A DNA stretch of 8,068 nt from Granulosicoccus sp045106475 (GTDB lineage Bacteria; Pseudomonadota; Gammaproteobacteria; Granulosicoccales; Granulosicoccaceae), in contig JBGCEO010000078.1 of NCBI GenBank assembly GCA_045106475.1, forward strand, positions 1 through 8,068, written 5' to 3'. Shown here piece after piece: positions 6,009 through 8,068 of the stretch. Under the pieces are notes generated by a model. The model saw nothing but the letters and a program-made list of their open reading frames with translations. It had not been told where the DNA came from and did no database searches. The position numbers were made by a program, and so were the translations under genes. The stretch's first letter is position 1. Each line of letters begins with the position of its first letter.

Positions 6009-6518
6009 CTAAGGCAATGTGGCAGCCGGGCGATTGGGTTCTGTAGCAAAACCCTGCTCTATTTCGGCGGCAGTTGGCTCACGAACATCTACAATGGCAA
6101 TCATGAAGTTAAGCACCTGACCGGCCAGGGGGTGATTAGCGTCAAGCACGACAGTGTCATCCCGAATTTCGGTAACCGTCACCATCTGCGGCTCACCGTC
6201 TTTAACCAATGCCTTGAAGCGCATCCCTACCGTAAGATCCTGGGTCTTCTCGATAGAATCACGCGGCCATTCAGCGATCAGTTGTTCATCCGCATAGCCA
6301 TAACCATCTTCCGGGTAGATGGTGACCGCCACATGCTCTCCTGCCCTGTGCCCTGTCATTTCTCTCTCGAGCGATGGCAAGAGCACGTTGGTGTTATGCA
6401 TGTAAACCATAGGTAAATCGCCCTGCGAACTATCTATCAACTCACCAAATCCATTGTTGAGCTGATAGTGCATAGAGACAACGCGATTGTCATCAATAAT
6501 AAGGTCTGTATCGGGCAT
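6009..6518 (-). CDS. slyD: SlyD-like FKBP-type peptidyl-prolyl isomerase
   Basis: This 169-aa cytoplasmic protein is a SlyD-type FKBP, which isomerises X-Pro bonds and acts as a folding chaperone. Visible SlyD features are VVSMHYQLNNGFGELIDSS (13-31), LLPSLEREMTGHRAGEHVAV (46-65), EDGYGYAD (70-77), the insert-in-flap chaperone region about 76-125 with TVGMRF (96-101), and LDANHPLAGQVLNFMIAIVD (125-144) followed by VREPT. It has no histidine/cysteine-rich nickel-binding tail: after VREPTAAEIEQG it ends in a short Pro/Ala-rich segment, so the metal role of E. coli SlyD is not expected. The ATG at 6518 lies 8 nt after the TRAP permease stop with no strong ribosome binding site, which suggests co-transcription and coupled translation. 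It converges on the sugar-kinase-like gene, the two stops being 24 bp apart, with no intrinsic terminator visible between them. The symbol means slyD-like; other SlyD paralogues such as FkpB are alternatives. Confidence 0.88.
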   Translation of the reverse strand: MPDTDLIIDDNRVVSMHYQLNNGFGELIDSSQGDLPMVYMHNTNVLLPSLEREMTGHRAGEHVAVTIYPEDGYGYADEQLIAEWPRDSIEKTQDLTVGMRFKALVKDGEPQMVTVTEIRDDTVVLDANHPLAGQVLNFMIAIVDVREPTAAEIEQGFATEPNRPAATLP

Positions 6519-6526
6519 GGTTTACA

Positions 6527-8068
6527 CTAGAAGTTACCAAAAAACGCAGGCTTGGTCTGTCGTCGTCTTTGCAGCAATATAACAATTCCCAGTAGTAGAA
6601 GCGCCGGAATATAAAACACTTCCTTAGCCATACGCTCTGCCGGTAACTGAACCTTGTCAATTTTGACTAAAGGATCGGCATAAAAATCAAACATCTGCAG
6701 GGTCTGAAAAAACGCTGTACCCGCAAAGGGCTCTTCCAGAGTAGCGCCTTCTTCATCCATGATCACAGTCAACCCGGCCTGCTCCAGCCTGGTCTCACCA
6801 TCACCCGCCTCACCTAGATCGGCCAGAAGTGTTAACTGCGCAAGCTTGTCGGGATAGTCAAAATCCGGTCCGACGACACGTAATCGTAAGGGTTCACCGA
6901 CAGGATGATTGGCAGCTGTTTCCACCAGCTCTGTCACAGGTATCAAATCATAGGGCGGTTGAAATTTATCCAACCAAAAGCCCGGTCGAAATAGCGTGAA
7001 CGCCACCAACATCAACAACAGTGACTCCCAGATTTTACTGCGTGCCATGAAGTAGCCTTGGGTTGCCGCCGCAAACAGCATCATGGCAATGACACCCACA
7101 ATAAAGATGAAGATGGCTTTGGCCAGCGTCACATCGATTAATAGAAGTTCTGTATTGAAGATGAACAAAAATGGCAATAAAGCTGTTCTTATGTCGTACG
7201 CGAAACCCTGTATACCGGTCTTGATCGGGTTACCACCCGATATCGCACTGGCGGCAAATGCCGCTAAACCAACCGGTGGGGTATCGTCAGCAAGAATGCC
7301 AAAATAGAAAACAAACATATGCACCGCCACGAGCGGCACAACCAAGCCTTGTTGGGCACCGACGGACACGATAACCGGAGCCATAAGCGAGGACACCACA
7401 ATATAGTTTGCGGTTGTAGGCAAACCCATGCCTAACAACAAGCTCATTATTGCGACCAGCAGCAGCATGATAATCAAGCTGCCACCCGATAAGAACTCTA
7501 CAAACTCACCGACAACCTGATGAGCACCTGTCAGGGAGACAGTTCCGATAATGATACCCGCAACACCCGTTGCTACACCAATGGGTACCATACTTCTCGC
7601 ACCGCTTATCATACCCAGGCCAAAGTCAGAAAAACCATGCTTGACGGCACTGGCAAAATCTTCTCTTTCTGCCTGACCAGCACGTAAAACAGACTTAATC
7701 GGATGCTGAGTCAAGACGATAAAAATCATAGCAGCTGAGGCCCAAAAGGCTGACAGCGCCGGTGATAGACGTTCGATCAGTATGCACCACAGCAACACAA
7801 CGATTGGCAGCAAGTAATAAAGCCCGGTCATTGCAACTTCCCCGGGCCGGGGTAGAACCAGAAGGGGCTCATTGGGATCGTCCAGGTGCAAGTCACTGTG
7901 TCGCGCGCTGATGCTTATTAGTATCAGGTAGGCAACCATGAAGATCGCCATAGCACCGTACAGAGTCATCCCTGGAAAGGCTGTACTAATCCAACCCAAT
8001 CCGTAATAGACGATGCCACCCAAAGCGACAAAGGCTAAGAATCCAAAAAGAAAACCAATCAGCTTCTG
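6527..8068 (-). CDS. TRAP transporter fused permease (TAXI type), 5'-partial
   Basis: The visible 513 residues are the C-terminal part of a fused TRAP permease (DctQ-like plus DctM-like domains in one chain), an ion-gradient-driven inner-membrane importer that works with a periplasmic TAXI-type binding protein. Numbered from the window edge, the fragment has many TM helices, the DctM signature GMGLPTTANY (213-222), HMFVFYFGILADDTPPVG (250-267) and KTGIQGFAYDIRTALLPFLF (283-302). After the last DctM helices comes a mostly soluble region about 365-483, then a final TM helix about 484-500 and an RRR-positive end; this resembles the DUF3394 extension of some proteobacterial TRAP permeases. The frame stays open through base 8068 with no stop, and TTG at 8023 lies within a TM helix, so the true start is outside. 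Full-length fusions are usually 650-850 aa. The transported substrate cannot be told. The slyD-like gene follows after 8 nt. Confidence 0.92.
   Translation of the reverse strand, partial: QKLIGFLFGFLAFVALGGIVYYGLGWISTAFPGMTLYGAMAIFMVAYLILISISARHSDLHLDDPNEPLLVLPRPGEVAMTGLYYLLPIVVLLWCILIERLSPALSAFWASAAMIFIVLTQHPIKSVLRAGQAEREDFASAVKHGFSDFGLGMISGARSMVPIGVATGVAGIIIGTVSLTGAHQVVGEFVEFLSGGSLIIMLLLVAIMSLLLGMGLPTTANYIVVSSLMAPVIVSVGAQQGLVVPLVAVHMFVFYFGILADDTPPVGLAAFAASAISGGNPIKTGIQGFAYDIRTALLPFLFIFNTELLLIDVTLAKAIFIFIVGVIAMMLFAAATQGYFMARSKIWESLLLMLVAFTLFRPGFWLDKFQPPYDLIPVTELVETAANHPVGEPLRLRVVGPDFDYPDKLAQLTLLADLGEAGDGETRLEQAGLTVIMDEEGATLEEPFAGTAFFQTLQMFDFYADPLVKIDKVQLPAERMAKEVFYIPALLLLGIVILLQRRRQTKPAFFGNF

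Noticed and set aside
6006..6416. 136-codon plus-strand frame
   Set aside because: It is antisense to the slyD-like gene, which has clear family motifs over its whole length.
8021..8023. TTG as start of the TRAP permease
   Set aside because: The frame is open to the window edge and the TTG is within a membrane helix, so the gene is 5'-truncated by the window.

Overview
The window looks like a chromosomal segment of a gammaproteobacterium, probably a marine or other free-living aquatic one. This is inferred from an ImuA/ImuB mutasome pair with gammaproteobacterial-style sequences, a large membrane GGDEF-EAL protein, a SlyD-type FKBP and a fused TRAP-TAXI permease, all at moderate GC. The species cannot be named from the sequence. 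No rRNA, tRNA, CRISPR array, insertion sequence or phage gene is visible.

Layout, left to right. Positions 1-144 are a hexanucleotide array of 24 units in distinct blocks, which probably starts left of the window. Fifteen bases later starts imuA (159-938, +), then imuB (1033-2439, +). The imuB start region is tandemly duplicated: a 32-bp unit at 985-1016 and 1017-1048 carries a second ATG and yields a 9-codon upstream ORF ending 2 nt before the imuB start. A 422-bp gap follows where dnaE2 often lies in imuA-imuB-dnaE2 cassettes. The gap holds small inverted repeats and a 46-codon ORF (2722-2862) with a good Shine-Dalgarno, whose stop overlaps the start of a membrane-bound diguanylate cyclase/phosphodiesterase (2862-5000, +). 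A 117-bp spacer with a 32-codon ORF and a hairpin leads to a 288-aa protein (5118-5984, +). That protein reads as a strongly diverged, truncated relative of the four-carbon acid sugar (3-oxo-tetronate) kinase family, without the usual active-site motifs or the nucleotide-binding C-terminal domain.

On the minus strand, convergent with the above, a fused TRAP transporter permease (6527-8068, 5' end beyond the window) is followed after 8 nt by a slyD-like FKBP prolyl isomerase (6009-6518). These two probably form the end of one transcript.

The genes do not form one obvious pathway. ImuA and ImuB act in damage-induced translesion synthesis, the GGDEF-EAL protein in c-di-GMP turnover, and the TRAP permease in carboxylate-type uptake. 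The parts most worth a second look are the hexamer array before imuA, the duplicated imuB start, the recurring short ORFs that end on or next to the start codon of the next gene, and the degenerate sugar-kinase-like protein. I found no clear evidence for a wholly new multi-gene system.
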